From Janibacter endophyticus (GTDB lineage: Bacteria; Actinomycetota; Actinomycetes; Actinomycetales; Dermatophilaceae), in assembly GCF_016888335.1 (NCBI RefSeq), contig NZ_JAFEJG010000004.1, positions 1,612,001 through 1,676,000 of the forward strand: a DNA stretch of 64,000 bases, in the 5' to 3' direction. Positions 34,656-44,918 of this stretch are shown piece by piece; positions within the stretch are counted from its first letter, which is position 1, and every line of letters starts with the position of its first letter. The position numbers were made by a program, and so were the translations under genes. The notes under the pieces are model-generated. The model did no database searches and had not been told where the DNA came from. It worked only from the letters and a program-made list of their open reading frames with translations.

Positions 34656-36206
34656 GTGCCCTCACCCCGCCCGGAGTCTGTCGAGCCGACACCGCTCAGC
34701 GCGCTGTCGGGCTCTGCCGGACCCCTGAGCGAGCTCGTCCCAGGGCCCTCCGGCGACCTGCCTGAGGTCACCGGCGTCACGCTGAGCACCTTCACGGTCC
34801 ACCCCGGAGACCTCTACGCCGCGCTGCCCGGCGCCAACGCCCACGGCGCCTCCTACGCCACGAAGGCCGCCGAGGCGGGCGCCGTCGCCCTCCTCACGGA
34901 CGAGGCCGGCCTGGGCATCGCCCGGGACGCCGGCGTCGACCTGCCCGCCATCGTCGTGCCCGACCCCCGCGCGGTCCTCGCCCGGGTCGCCGCGACGATC
35001 TACGGCACGGCGCTGCCCGAGGGTCCGGGCGTGCGGACCTTCGGCATCACCGGGACCAACGGCAAGACGACGACGGCCTACCTGCTCACCTCCGCGCTGC
35101 AGGCGCTCGGTCGCACGACCGGGCTCATCGGCACCGTCGAGACGACGATCGGTCAGGAGCGGGTGCCGAGCGCCCGGACCACCCCGGAGAGCCCCGACCT
35201 GCACGCCCTGCTGCGCGTCATGTCCGATCGCGGCATCGACGACTGCGTCATGGAGGTCAGCAGCCACGCGCTCGTCCTCCACCGCGTCGACGAGGTCGTC
35301 TACGACATCGCGCTCTTCACCAACCTCAGCCAGGACCACCTCGACTTCCACGACGACATGGAGGACTACTTCGCCGCCAAGGCGTCGTTGTTCGCGCCCG
35401 GGCGTGCCCGCGCCGCCGTCGTCTGCGTCGACGACGCGTGGGGGCGCCGGATCGCCGAGGCCTGCGAGATCCCGTGCCGCACGGTGAGCTCCGACCCGGC
35501 CGTCCCGGCCGACTTCGTCATCACCTCGGTCGACGACCAGGACTTCGTCCTCTCGGGCGAAGGGGGGCAGCTGGCTCTGCGCAGCGGGCTCGCCGGCGCC
35601 TTCAACCGGACCAACACGGCGATGGCCGCCGTGGCGCTGCTCCTCGCCGGGCACGACCGCGAGGCGGTCGTCGCGGCGGTGCGGGCCAAGCCCCGCGTCC
35701 CCGGCCGGATGGAGCCGGTGCCGGCCCCCGAGGGCGTCGACGCGCAGGCTCTGCCGCGGGTCGTCGTCGACTTCGCGCACACCCCGGACGCCGTCGCCTC
35801 GGCGGTCGCCGCGCTGCGCGAGAGCACTCGGGGTCGCCTCGTCGCCCTGCTCGGTGCCGGCGGCTCCCGCGACCCGGGCAAGCGCCCGGACATGGGCCGC
35901 GCCGCCGCCGACCACGCCGACCTCGTCATCGTCACCGACGACAACCCGCGCGCCGAGGACCCCGCCGCGATCCGCGAGGCCGTCGCCTCCGGCGCTCGCG
36001 AGGGCCGGGCCGACGTCGAGGTCGTCCCCGACCGGCGCGTCGCGGTCGAGCACGCGGTCCGGGCCGCCGGACCCGGCGGTGTCGTCGCCCTCCTCGGCAA
36101 GGGCCACGAGACCGGACAAGAGATCCAGGGGGTCATCACCCCCTTCGACGACCGCCTCGTCGCCGCCGAGGTGCTGCGCACGCTGGCCCAGGAGAGCACC
36201 CGATGA
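34656..36206 (+). CDS. murE: UDP-MurNAc-tripeptide synthetase (meso-diaminopimelate-adding)
   Basis: 516 residues. ATP loop [15 protein letters not shown], central ligase domain and C-terminal DDNPRAEDPAAI. The DNPRxEDP form is the one that selects meso-diaminopimelate rather than lysine, so the peptidoglycan is predicted to contain meso-DAP. GTG 34656 (VPSPRPESVEP) is the first in-frame start after ftsI and may be leaderless. The stop overlaps murF (ATGA). Confidence 0.96.
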   Translation: MPSPRPESVEPTPLSALSGSAGPLSELVPGPSGDLPEVTGVTLSTFTVHPGDLYAALPGANAHGASYATKAAEAGAVALLTDEAGLGIARDAGVDLPAIVVPDPRAVLARVAATIYGTALPEGPGVRTFGITGTNGKTTTAYLLTSALQALGRTTGLIGTVETTIGQERVPSARTTPESPDLHALLRVMSDRGIDDCVMEVSSHALVLHRVDEVVYDIALFTNLSQDHLDFHDDMEDYFAAKASLFAPGRARAAVVCVDDAWGRRIAEACEIPCRTVSSDPAVPADFVITSVDDQDFVLSGEGGQLALRSGLAGAFNRTNTAMAAVALLLAGHDREAVVAAVRAKPRVPGRMEPVPAPEGVDAQALPRVVVDFAHTPDAVASAVAALRESTRGRLVALLGAGGSRDPGKRPDMGRAAADHADLVIVTDDNPRAEDPAAIREAVASGAREGRADVEVVPDRRVAVEHAVRAAGPGGVVALLGKGHETGQEIQGVITPFDDRLVAAEVLRTLAQESTR

Positions 36207-37585
36207 TCCCCATGACCCTCGTCGAGGTCGCCGCCGTCACCGGTGGCACGCCCCACGGCGACGAGAGCGCCACCGTGAGCGGGCCCGTCGTCACCGACGC
36301 CCGTGAGGCGGAGGTGGGCAGCCTCTACGTCGCCCGCGTCGGCGAGCACGCCGACGGGCACGACTACGCCGGTCAGGCCGCCGAGCGGGGTGCGACCGCG
36401 GCCCTGACCACCCGGGTCGTCGACGAGCTCGCCTGCGTCGTCGTCGACGACACCCAGGACGCCTTCGTCGCGCTGAGCCGCGCGCTCATCGACCGCCTGC
36501 CCGAGCTCCACGTCGTGGGGATCACCGGGTCCTCCGGCAAGACGAGCACCAAGGACCTCCTCGGGTCGGTCCTCGCCACGGCAGGGGAGACCGTCGCCCC
36601 GCAGGGCTCCTACAACTCCGAGGTCGGGGTGCCGCTCACCGTCTGCCGCGTCACCGAGGCGACCCGCTACCTCGTCGTCGAGATGGGTGCCCGCGGGGTC
36701 GGCCACGTCGAGTACCTTACCGAGATCGCCCCGGCCCAGGTCGGGGTCGTGCTCAACGTCGGGCACGCGCACGTCGGGGAGTTCGGCTCGATCGACCAGG
36801 TGGCGCTCGCCAAGTCCGAGCTCGTCCGCGCCCTGCCCGCCGACGGCGTCGCGGTGCTCAACGCCGACGACCCCCGCGTGCGCGCGATGGCCGGGGTGAC
36901 CACCGCCCGGGTGGTCCTCGTCGGCGAGGCCGAGGACGCCGACGTCCGCGCCACCGACGTGACCCTCGACGAGGGCGGCCGTCCCCGCTTCACCGTCACC
37001 GCCCCCTTCGGCACGGCGGAGGTGAGCCTGCCGCTCGTCGGCCGCCACCACGTCGGCAACGCCCTGTCCGTCATCGCCGCCGCCCAGGCGTGCGGGCTCG
37101 ACCTCGAGGCGATCGTCGCCGCGCTCGCCGACGTGCGCCCGGCCAGCCGCTGGCGCATGGAGGTCACCGAGCGGGCCGACGGGGTCCGCGTCGTCAACGA
37201 TGCCTACAACGCCAACCCCGACTCGATGGCCGCGGCCCTGCACGCCCTCGCCGCGATGTCCGCGAGCGGCCGTCGCGTCGCCGTCCTCGGCTCGATGCTC
37301 GAGCTGGGGGAGGAGTCGCCCGCGCTCCACCGAGGGGTCGGCCGGCTCGCCGGCGAGCTCGGCATCGACACCGTGGTGGCTGTCGGCGGGCTCGCCACGG
37401 ACATCGCCGAGGGTGCCCGCTCGGCGGGCGTGACCACCGTCGAGCACGTGAGCGACGTCGACGCCGCCGAGGAGCTGCTCACCGCGCGACTCGCCGACGG
37501 AGACGTCGTGCTTCTCAAGTCGAGCCGCGACGCGGGGCTACGGTGGCTCGGAGATCGACTCAGCGAGAAGGAGGTCGGGCAGTGA
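36203..37585 (+). CDS. murF: UDP-MurNAc-tripeptide:D-Ala-D-Ala ligase
   Basis: 460 residues. [15 protein letters not shown] is the ATP loop; [15 protein letters not shown] and [14 protein letters not shown] are the MurF-specific blocks. Adds D-alanyl-D-alanine to complete the pentapeptide. ATG 36203 lies inside the ATGA overlap with murE, and the gene ends in a GTGA overlap with mraY, so translation is coupled throughout. Confidence 0.97.
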   Translation: MIPMTLVEVAAVTGGTPHGDESATVSGPVVTDAREAEVGSLYVARVGEHADGHDYAGQAAERGATAALTTRVVDELACVVVDDTQDAFVALSRALIDRLPELHVVGITGSSGKTSTKDLLGSVLATAGETVAPQGSYNSEVGVPLTVCRVTEATRYLVVEMGARGVGHVEYLTEIAPAQVGVVLNVGHAHVGEFGSIDQVALAKSELVRALPADGVAVLNADDPRVRAMAGVTTARVVLVGEAEDADVRATDVTLDEGGRPRFTVTAPFGTAEVSLPLVGRHHVGNALSVIAAAQACGLDLEAIVAALADVRPASRWRMEVTERADGVRVVNDAYNANPDSMAAALHALAAMSASGRRVAVLGSMLELGEESPALHRGVGRLAGELGIDTVVAVGGLATDIAEGARSAGVTTVEHVSDVDAAEELLTARLADGDVVLLKSSRDAGLRWLGDRLSEKEVGQ

Positions 37586-38661
37586 AGGCGGTGCTCATCG
37601 CATCGGTCGTGTCACTCGTCGTGGCGCTGCTCGGGACCCCGATGTTCATCAAGGTCCTTGTGAAGCAGGGCTACGGCCAGTTCATCCGCGACGACGGCCC
37701 GACCTCGCACCACACCAAGCGCGGCACCCCGACGATGGGCGGGGCGGTGATCATCACCGCGACCGTCGTCGCCTACCTCGTGGCCCACCTCGCGACGTGG
37801 TCGCGGCCCACGGTGAGCGCCCTGCTCGTCCTCTTCCTCATGGCCGGCCTCGGCGCCGTCGGCCTCGCCGACGACTACATCAAGATCAGCAAGCAGCGCA
37901 GCCTCGGCCTGCGCTCCCACGAGAAGCTCATCGGGCAGACCCTCGTCGCCGTGATCTTCGCCGTGCTCGCGCTGCAGTTCCCCGACGAGAGCGGCCGCCT
38001 GCCCGCCTCGACGCACATCTCCTTCGTGCGCGACCTGCCGCTGGACCTCGCCTTCGCCGGGCCGATGGTCGGCATCGTGCTCTTCGTCATCTGGGCCAAC
38101 CTCATGATCGCCGGCACGAGCAACGCGGTGAACCTCACCGACGGTCTCGACGGGCTCGCGACCGGGGCGTCGGCGATGGTCTTCGCCGCCTACGTCCTCA
38201 TCTCGATCTGGAAGTTCAACCAGAACTGCCACGTCTCGCCGTCCGTCAAGTGCTACGAGGCCCGCGACCCGCTCGACCTCGCCGTCGTCGCCGCCGCCGG
38301 CATGGCCGCGTGCTTCGGATTCCTGTGGTGGAACGGCTCGCCCGCGAAGATCTTCATGGGCGACACCGGCTCGCTCGCCCTCGGCGGCGCGCTCGCCGGC
38401 CTGGCGATCACCACCCGCACCGAGCTGCTCATCGTCATCCTCGGCGGGCTCTTCGTCGCCATCACCCTCTCGGTGATCATCCAGGTCGCGAGCTTCAAGA
38501 CGACCGGCAAGCGGGTCTTCCGGATGGCACCGCTCCAGCACCACTTCGAGCTCCTCGGGTGGCAAGAGGTGACGATCGTCATCCGCTTCTGGATCGTCGC
38601 CGGCCTGTGCGTCGCGCTCGGCCTGGGCATCTTCTACGCCGAGTGGGTCGTCGGCGCGTGA
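37582..38661 (+). CDS. mraY: Phospho-MurNAc-pentapeptide translocase
   Basis: 359 residues, about ten membrane helices. Catalytic blocks: [21 protein letters not shown] (Asp pair), [27 protein letters not shown] and [12 protein letters not shown]. Transfers phospho-MurNAc-pentapeptide to undecaprenyl phosphate, forming lipid I at the inner membrane face. GTG 37582 overlaps the murF stop; the end overlaps murD (GTGA). Confidence 0.98.
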   Translation: MKAVLIASVVSLVVALLGTPMFIKVLVKQGYGQFIRDDGPTSHHTKRGTPTMGGAVIITATVVAYLVAHLATWSRPTVSALLVLFLMAGLGAVGLADDYIKISKQRSLGLRSHEKLIGQTLVAVIFAVLALQFPDESGRLPASTHISFVRDLPLDLAFAGPMVGIVLFVIWANLMIAGTSNAVNLTDGLDGLATGASAMVFAAYVLISIWKFNQNCHVSPSVKCYEARDPLDLAVVAAAGMAACFGFLWWNGSPAKIFMGDTGSLALGGALAGLAITTRTELLIVILGGLFVAITLSVIIQVASFKTTGKRVFRMAPLQHHFELLGWQEVTIVIRFWIVAGLCVALGLGIFYAEWVVGA

Positions 38662-40145
38662 GCACCTGGCGTCTCCAGCACCTGACCCACCGCGACGCCG
38701 ACTGGTCCGGCCTGCGCGTCGTCGTCGCCGGCCTCGGCATCTCCGGCTTCGCCGCGGCGGACGCCCTGCTCGAGCGGGACGCCGAGGTCACCGTCGTCGA
38801 CGGGGGTACCCCGGTCGAGGGGTCCGAGATGGCCCATCGGGCCACGATCCTCGAGGTTCTCGGTGCCCGGCTGCACCTCGGCGACGCGCAGGACGAAGGG
38901 GTCCTCGTGGGTGCCGACCTCGTCGTCACCTCTCCCGGGTGGCCGCCGTCGCAGCCGCTGCTCGCCGCGGCCGTCGGGCGCGGCATCCCCGTGTGGGGCG
39001 AGGTCGAGCTCGCCTGGCGGATGCGACCGGAGGACGGGGGAGCACCCTGGCTCACCCTCACCGGCACCAACGGCAAGACGACGACGGTGCAGATGCTCAC
39101 CTCGATCCTCACCGCCGCCGGCCTGCGCGCCTGCAGCGCCGGCAACGTCGGCACCCCGATCCTCGAGGCGGTGCTCCACCCCGAGCCCTTCGACATCATC
39201 GCCGTCGAGCTGAGCAGCTACCAGCTGCACTGGCAGGACTCGGTGCGTCCGCTCGCCTCGGCCTGCCTCAACATCGCGCCCGACCACATCGACTGGCACG
39301 GCAGCTACGAGGAGTACCTCGCCGCCAAGGGCAAGGTCTTCGAGGGCACCGAGGTCGCCTGCGTCTACAACGTCGCCGACGTCGCGACGCGCACGCTCGT
39401 CGAGCGGGCCGACGTCGTCGAGGGCTGCCGCGCCGTGGGCTTCACCCTCGGCAGCCCGGCCCCCTCGATGCTCGGGCGGGTCGAGGACCTCCTCGTCGAC
39501 CGGGCCTTCGTCCCGGACCGCACGCACCAGGCCGCCGAGCTCGCCTCGGTCGCCGACCTCGGGGCGGTCGAGGGGGCCGAGGGGCCGGGCGTGCCCGACC
39601 ACGTCGTCGCCAACGCCCTCGCCGCCGCGGCGCTCGCCCGGGCCTGCGGGGTCCCGCCGGTCGCCGTCCGCGACGGGCTGCGCGCCTGGCGCCCGGAGCC
39701 GCACCGCATCGCCCACGTCCTCACCGCCGACGAGATCCACTGGGTCGACGACAGCAAGGCGACCAACCCGCACGCCGCTGCCGCCTCGCTCTCCGCCTAC
39801 GACCACGTCGTGTGGGTCGCCGGCGGGCTGCTCAAGGGCGCCGACGTCGACGAGCTCGTCGCCGCCAACGCCCACCGGCTGCGCGCCGCGATCCTCATCG
39901 GGCGCGACCGTCAGCAGATCGCCGAGGCGATCCGGCGACACGCGCCCGATATCCCCGTCCTCGACATCGCATCGGCCGACACTGAGGCGATGGATCTCGT
40001 CGTCGGGCAGGCGGCGGCGACCGCCCAGCCGGGTGACGTCGTCCTCCTCGCCCCTGCGGCGGCCTCCATGGACATGTTCGAGAACTACGGCGCCCGGGGT
40101 GACGCCTTCGCCGCCGCCGTGCGGCGCCACTACGAGCGGGGATGA
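38658..40145 (+). CDS. murD: UDP-MurNAc-L-alanine:D-glutamate ligase
   Basis: 495 residues. N-terminal Rossmann-like part [20 protein letters not shown] loop [15 protein letters not shown], then [17 protein letters not shown] and a late [13 protein letters not shown] block. Adds D-glutamate. GTG 38658 is fixed by the GTGA overlap with mraY. ftsW starts 4 nt after its stop. Confidence 0.97.
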   Translation: MSTWRLQHLTHRDADWSGLRVVVAGLGISGFAAADALLERDAEVTVVDGGTPVEGSEMAHRATILEVLGARLHLGDAQDEGVLVGADLVVTSPGWPPSQPLLAAAVGRGIPVWGEVELAWRMRPEDGGAPWLTLTGTNGKTTTVQMLTSILTAAGLRACSAGNVGTPILEAVLHPEPFDIIAVELSSYQLHWQDSVRPLASACLNIAPDHIDWHGSYEEYLAAKGKVFEGTEVACVYNVADVATRTLVERADVVEGCRAVGFTLGSPAPSMLGRVEDLLVDRAFVPDRTHQAAELASVADLGAVEGAEGPGVPDHVVANALAAAALARACGVPPVAVRDGLRAWRPEPHRIAHVLTADEIHWVDDSKATNPHAAAASLSAYDHVVWVAGGLLKGADVDELVAANAHRLRAAILIGRDRQQIAEAIRRHAPDIPVLDIASADTEAMDLVVGQAAATAQPGDVVLLAPAAASMDMFENYGARGDAFAAAVRRHYERG

Positions 40146-40149
40146 GTCG

Positions 40150-41442
40150 ATGAGCAGCAACGCGACGAGCGGGGGCCGGGCACCCGGCCTCGCGTCGCGG
40201 GTCGGCGGCCGGCGTGCCCGCGCCTGGACGAGCACCCTCGAGTCGCCGCTCACCACGTACTACGGGCTCCTCGGCATCGTCGGGCTGCTCGTCGGGATCG
40301 GCCTCGTCATGGTCCTCTCGGCGTCGATGATCATCTCGCTCAAGGAGAACGACTCCTCCCTGACGATCTTCCTCAAGCAGCTGCTCTTCGCGGTCGTCGG
40401 CCTCGGCGTCATGTGGTTCGCCTCGACGCGCTCGGTGGCCTTCTGGCGGAGGTCTGCCCTCGCCCTGCTCGCGGTCGGTCTCGTCCTGCTCGCCCTCGTG
40501 CCCTTCATCGGCTACGGCTTCCAGGGCAACAAGAACTGGATCGGCGTCGGGTCGGCGAGCATCCAGCCGAGCGAGATCGCCAAGATCGGGCTCGTCCTCG
40601 GTGGCGCCCTCATGCTCGAGCGCAAGCGGGCCCTGCTCGGCTCGCTCGGGCACGCCGTCATCCCCTTCGTCCTGCCGACGGCGATGACGATCCTCGTCCT
40701 CGTCATGCTCGGTCACGACCTCGGGACGGCGATGGTCATCGCCTCGATCGTCGTCGGCATGCTCTTCGCCTCCGGGCTGCGGCTGCGCTGGTTCGCGCTC
40801 GGCCTCGGTGTCTTCGCCGTGCTCGGCGCCGTCATGGCCTCGGTGAGCAGCAACCGCATGGAGCGCATCGCGATCTGGCTCGACCCGACCCGCTGCGCCC
40901 CCGGCACCGACCTCTACTACGGCATGTGCCGCCAGTCGATCCACGGTCGCTACGCGCTCGCGGACGGCGGCTGGTGGGGCGTCGGCCTCGGCAACAGCCG
41001 CGAGAAGTGGGGCTGGCTGCCCGAGCCGTACAACGACTTCATCTTCGCGATCGTCGGCGAGGAGCTCGGTCTGCTCGGCAGCCTCGGTCTCATCGCGCTC
41101 TTCGCCGGCTTCGCCGTCATCGGCATCCGGATCGTCAACGCCACCGACGACTTCTTCGTCCGTGTCGCCACGGCCGGGATCTGCACGTGGATCCTCGCCC
41201 AGGCGATGATCAACATCGGCTCGGTCATCGGCATGCTCCCGGTCATCGGCGTCCCGCTGCCCTTCGTCTCCGCCGGTGGCTCCTCGCTCGTGACGACGAT
41301 GCTCGCCGTCGGCGTCCTCCTGTCCTTCGCCCGCTCCGAGCCGACGTGCGCGGCCGCCCTCGCGGCCCGCCCCTCCCGGCTCCGGGCGATGACCGCCCAC
41401 CTGCCCATCCCCTTCGTCCGACGGAGCAAGCCGACCCCATGA
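40150..41442 (+). CDS. ftsW: SEDS glycosyltransferase FtsW
   Basis: 430 residues, about ten membrane helices. SEDS blocks: GSASIQPSEIAKIGLVL, GHDLGTAMVI, LPEPYNDFIFAIVGEELGL and PLPFVSAGGSSLV. Polymerises lipid II at the septum with FtsI. The N-terminal ~35 residues are polar. ATG 40150 is the second in-frame-looking ATG after murD; GATGAG upstream is a weak RBS. The end overlaps murG (ATGA). Confidence 0.96.
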   Translation: MSSNATSGGRAPGLASRVGGRRARAWTSTLESPLTTYYGLLGIVGLLVGIGLVMVLSASMIISLKENDSSLTIFLKQLLFAVVGLGVMWFASTRSVAFWRRSALALLAVGLVLLALVPFIGYGFQGNKNWIGVGSASIQPSEIAKIGLVLGGALMLERKRALLGSLGHAVIPFVLPTAMTILVLVMLGHDLGTAMVIASIVVGMLFASGLRLRWFALGLGVFAVLGAVMASVSSNRMERIAIWLDPTRCAPGTDLYYGMCRQSIHGRYALADGGWWGVGLGNSREKWGWLPEPYNDFIFAIVGEELGLLGSLGLIALFAGFAVIGIRIVNATDDFFVRVATAGICTWILAQAMINIGSVIGMLPVIGVPLPFVSAGGSSLVTTMLAVGVLLSFARSEPTCAAALAARPSRLRAMTAHLPIPFVRRSKPTP

Positions 41443-42557
41443 GCCTCGCGCCCACCAGCCCACGCAGCGTCCTGCTCGCCGGAGGTGGAACCGCCGGCCA
41501 CGTCTCCCCGCTCCTCGCGCTGGCCGACTGCCTGCGCCGCCGCGACCCGGACGTCACGATCCTCGCCGTCGGCACCGAGGCGGGCCTGGAGTCCCGGCTC
41601 GTCCCCGAGCGCGGCTACGAGCTCGCGACGATCCCCAAGGTGCCCATGCCGCGGCGCCCCTCCGGCGACCTGCTCCGTCTGCCCGGCAACCTGCGGCGCG
41701 CGGTCGCCCGCGCCGGCGAGATCATCGAGAGCTCGCGCGCGGAGGTCGTCGTCGGCTTCGGCGGCTACGTCTCGACGCCGGTCTACCTCGCCGCGCGGCG
41801 CCGCGGGGTGCCGATCGCCATCCACGAGCAGAACGCGCGCGCCGGCATGGCCAACAAGGTCGGTGCGCGGCTCACGCGGCACGTCGGCATCACCTTCGCC
41901 CAGACCCGGCTCGCTCACGGGCAGCTCGTCGGCATGCCGCTGCGCCGCGAGATCGCCCACCTCGACCGGGCTGCGCTGCGCTCGGAGGGCCGGGCGTTCT
42001 TCGGCCTGCGCGAGGACCTGCCGACGCTGCTCGTCACCGGCGGCTCGCTCGGCGCGAAGCGGCTCAACGACACCTTCGCGGCGTCCGTCGCGGCGCTCGG
42101 GCAGGCCGGGGTCCAGGTCCTGCACGTCACCGGGCGCGACAAGGACTTCGTGCCTCGGGGCGGCAGCCCCGCCGTGCCCTACGCCGTCGTGCCCTACGTC
42201 GACAGGATGGATCTCGCCTATGCCGCCGCGGACGTCGCGGTCTGCCGCTCGGGTGCGAACACCGTCTGCGAGCTCACCGCGGTCGGGCTCCCGGGCCTCT
42301 ACGTGCCACTGCCGATCGGCAACGGAGAGCAACGGCTCAACGCGACCGGTGTCGTCGAGGCCGGCGGCGGGGCGCTCACCGACGACGCCGCCGTCACCCC
42401 GACCTGGGTGACCTCCGAGGTCGTCCCGCTGCTCACCGACCCCGAGCGGGTCGCGGCGATGTCCGCGGCGGCCGACGCGGTGGGGGAGCGCGACGGTGAC
42501 GAGCTGCTCGCCGACCTCGTGACCCGGGCCTGGGCAGAGGGGCGGGCATCCCGATGA
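41439..42557 (+). CDS. murG: UDP-GlcNAc:lipid I N-acetylglucosamine transferase
   Basis: 372 residues, GT-B fold. VLLAGGGTAGHVSPLLALAD (N-terminal G-loop), VGFGGYVSTPVYLAA, HEQNARAGMANK, GGSLGAKRLND and CRSGANTVCELTAVGLPGL (donor-binding alpha/beta block). Converts lipid I to lipid II. ATG overlaps the ftsW stop, and its own stop overlaps murC. Confidence 0.97.
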   Translation: MSLAPTSPRSVLLAGGGTAGHVSPLLALADCLRRRDPDVTILAVGTEAGLESRLVPERGYELATIPKVPMPRRPSGDLLRLPGNLRRAVARAGEIIESSRAEVVVGFGGYVSTPVYLAARRRGVPIAIHEQNARAGMANKVGARLTRHVGITFAQTRLAHGQLVGMPLRREIAHLDRAALRSEGRAFFGLREDLPTLLVTGGSLGAKRLNDTFAASVAALGQAGVQVLHVTGRDKDFVPRGGSPAVPYAVVPYVDRMDLAYAAADVAVCRSGANTVCELTAVGLPGLYVPLPIGNGEQRLNATGVVEAGGGALTDDAAVTPTWVTSEVVPLLTDPERVAAMSAAADAVGERDGDELLADLVTRAWAEGRASR

Positions 42558-44020
42558 GCGTGCGCGACCGGCTGCCCTTGCGTCTCGACGTCGACGCGCC
42601 GGTGCCGTCCGCCGCCGCGCTCGGCCGCGTGCACGTCCTCGCCGTCGGCGGTGCGGGCATGTCCGCCGTCGCCCGGCTGCTCCTCGACGCGGGGCTGACG
42701 GTCAGCGGCAGCGACGCCAAGGACGGCCCGGTGCTCGAGGAGCTGTGCACCCGCGGCGCCACCATCGACGTCGGTCACGCGGCCGAGCACGTCGAGGGTG
42801 TCGACACGGTCGTGGTCTCCTCGGCGATCCGCGACGACAACCCCGAGCTCGTCGCGGCCCGGGCGGCCGGGGTGCGTGTCCTGCACCGCAGCCAGGGGCT
42901 CGTGGCCGCGATGGGGGAGCAACGCCGGGTCGCGGTCGCCGGCGCCAACGGCAAGACGACGACCTCCTCGATGCTTACCTCCGCGCTGCTCCACCTCGGG
43001 GCGCGGCCGTCCTTCGCCCTGGGCGGCGAGCTGGCCGAGCAGGGGACCAACGCCGCGCTGGGCGACGGCCCGGACTTCGTCGCCGAGGCCGACGAGTCCG
43101 ACGGCTCCTTCCTCGTCTACCACCCCGACGTCGCGGTGATCACCAACGTCCAGCCCGACCACCTCGACTTCTACGGCGACTACGCGACGGTGCAGGAGGC
43201 CTACGCCGAGTTCGCGCGGACGGTGCGCCCCGGCGGTCTCGTCGTGACGTGCGCCGACGACGAGGGCTCGGCTCGGCTCGCCGCCCGGCTGCGCGCGGGC
43301 GAAGGGGGTGAGGTCGCCCCCGCCGGGACGTCGAGGGTCCGGGTCGTCACCTACGGCTTCGGGGAGGACGCCGACGTCCGGCTCGGGGAGCCGGTCCTCG
43401 AGGGGCGCGGTGGCCGCGCCACCCTGACCGTCGACGGTGCGACCCACGAGCTGCGGGTCCGCGTCCCGGGTCGGCACAACCTGCTCAACGCCGCGGCCGC
43501 CTTCGCCGCGGCGACGCTCGGCTGCGGCCACGACGCGGACGCCGTCCTCGCCGGCCTCGCGGCCTTCGGTGGCACCCGGCGACGCTTCGAGGTCCGGGGA
43601 GAGGTCGACGGCGTCACCGTCGTCGACGACTACGCGCACAACCCCGGCAAGGTCACCGCGGTGGTCGCGACGGCGAGCGAGATCGCCCGGCCCGGTCGGC
43701 TGCTCGTGATCTTCCAGCCGCACCTCTACTCCCGCACGTCCGACTTCGCGCAGGAGTTCGCGGCCGGGCTCGCCCCTGCCGACGACATCACGCTCCTCGA
43801 GATCTACGGCGCCCGCGAGGACCCCGTCCCCGGGGTGACCTCCGAGATCGTCGCCGCGCCGCTGCGTGCCGCGGGCCGCGCGGTCCAGGTGCTCGCGCCG
43901 CAGGAGGCGGTCGCCCATGTCGTCGCCGAGGCGCGTCCCGGCGACCTCGTCATGACCGTGGGTGCGGGCGACGTCACGGCGCTGACCGGCCAGATCGTCA
44001 CGGGTCTGACGCGGCGATGA
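42554..44020 (+). CDS. murC: UDP-MurNAc:L-alanine ligase
   Basis: 488 residues. HVLAVGGAGMSAVARLLLDA (nucleotide-sugar binding), VAGANGKTTTSSML (ATP loop), ADESDGSFL, NVQPDHLDFYG and VDDYAHNPGKV. First ligase of the stem peptide. The only GAA trinucleotide on its coding strand is the one in the octamer CGAAGGGG at 43300-43307 (GGC-GAA-GGG). ATGA overlaps at both ends. murB and ddl are not part of this cluster. Confidence 0.97.
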   Translation: MSVRDRLPLRLDVDAPVPSAAALGRVHVLAVGGAGMSAVARLLLDAGLTVSGSDAKDGPVLEELCTRGATIDVGHAAEHVEGVDTVVVSSAIRDDNPELVAARAAGVRVLHRSQGLVAAMGEQRRVAVAGANGKTTTSSMLTSALLHLGARPSFALGGELAEQGTNAALGDGPDFVAEADESDGSFLVYHPDVAVITNVQPDHLDFYGDYATVQEAYAEFARTVRPGGLVVTCADDEGSARLAARLRAGEGGEVAPAGTSRVRVVTYGFGEDADVRLGEPVLEGRGGRATLTVDGATHELRVRVPGRHNLLNAAAAFAAATLGCGHDADAVLAGLAAFGGTRRRFEVRGEVDGVTVVDDYAHNPGKVTAVVATASEIARPGRLLVIFQPHLYSRTSDFAQEFAAGLAPADDITLLEIYGAREDPVPGVTSEIVAAPLRAAGRAVQVLAPQEAVAHVVAEARPGDLVMTVGAGDVTALTGQIVTGLTRR

Positions 44021-44748
44021 CCGGGCGACGCGGCGAGCCCACCCACGAGCGCTTCGAGCAGCGCGCGGCCGAGGTGGCCGCGGCACGCCGGGGGCGGTGG
44101 CTCTGGGGTGCGGTGGTCGCCGCCGTCGTGACGGGGCTGGTCTACCTCGTCGGGTTCAGCCCGGCCCTCACCGCGGAGACGATCAGCGTCACGGGGGCAG
44201 ACCCGGCGGACAAGAAGGCGGTCACCGCGATCGTCTCGGGAGTCCGAGGGACGCCTCTCGCGCGGGTCGACACCGGCGACCTCGTGAGCGAGATCGAGGA
44301 GCTGCCCGGCGTTCAGTCGGTCCGCGTCGAGCGGTCCTGGCCTCGCACGCTGTCCGTCGACGTCCTCGCCAGGGTGCCTGCGCTGGCCGTGGAACGATCT
44401 CAAGGTCAGGTAGAGGTCTATGACATGGAGGGCGTGCGGATCCGCACCGTGCGGTCTGCGCCGAAGGGGGTGCCGAAGGTCGCGGCGACGCAGGGCGCGA
44501 CGGTCTCCGCCGAGGGGGTCTCGGCCGCTCGCTCGATGCTCGAGGCGCTGCCTGAGAAGCTCCGTGGACAGGTCCGCTCGGTGACCGTCGATGCGGCGGA
44601 CCACGTGACCTTCAGAGCGGGGAGGACGACTGTCGTCTGGGGCGACAGCTCCGAACCTCAGCTCAAGGTCAAGGTGGTTGAGCTGCTCCTCCAGAAGAAG
44701 CCGAAGCTGCTCGACGTGTCCGCCCCGACGACCCCGGTGACCCGCTGA
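44017..44748 (+). CDS. ftsQ: Division protein FtsQ
   Basis: 243 residues: a charged cytoplasmic N-terminus, one membrane helix (about 29-49, WGAVVAAVVTGLVYLVGFSPA), a POTRA domain (AETISVTGADPADKKAV; GTPLARVDTGDL) and the FtsQ/DivIB domain (PGVQSVRVERSWPRTLSVDVLARVPALAV). Links cytoplasmic and septal components of the divisome. Base composition in its second half is somewhat less GC-rich than in its neighbours. It overlaps murC by ATGA. Confidence 0.95.
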   Translation: MTGRRGEPTHERFEQRAAEVAAARRGRWLWGAVVAAVVTGLVYLVGFSPALTAETISVTGADPADKKAVTAIVSGVRGTPLARVDTGDLVSEIEELPGVQSVRVERSWPRTLSVDVLARVPALAVERSQGQVEVYDMEGVRIRTVRSAPKGVPKVAATQGATVSAEGVSAARSMLEALPEKLRGQVRSVTVDAADHVTFRAGRTTVVWGDSSEPQLKVKVVELLLQKKPKLLDVSAPTTPVTR

Positions 44749-44830
44749 GCGCACGACACGCGGGTCGCCTTCTTGCGGCGGGGGCCCAGGACGCATAACG
44801 TCAGCGCCACACCGTGCGTGACCAAAACGT

Positions 44831-44847
44831 GATCTCAAGTTGAGATC
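44831..44847. promoter_or_regulatory. 17-bp palindrome upstream of ftsZ
   Basis: GATCTCAAGTTGAGATC: perfect 8-bp arms around one G, 72 bp before ftsZ, followed by a partial repeat (CGAGATCTC). The 170-bp gap between ftsQ and ftsZ otherwise shows AT-richer sequence suited to a promoter. Candidate operator or transcript hairpin. Confidence 0.6.
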
Positions 44848-44918
44848 GAGATCTCTGGCAAGGTCTCTCCCGGTGGACGAACCCGCTCAGCCGCTCGCAA
44901 CGCACCCAGGAGAACCCC

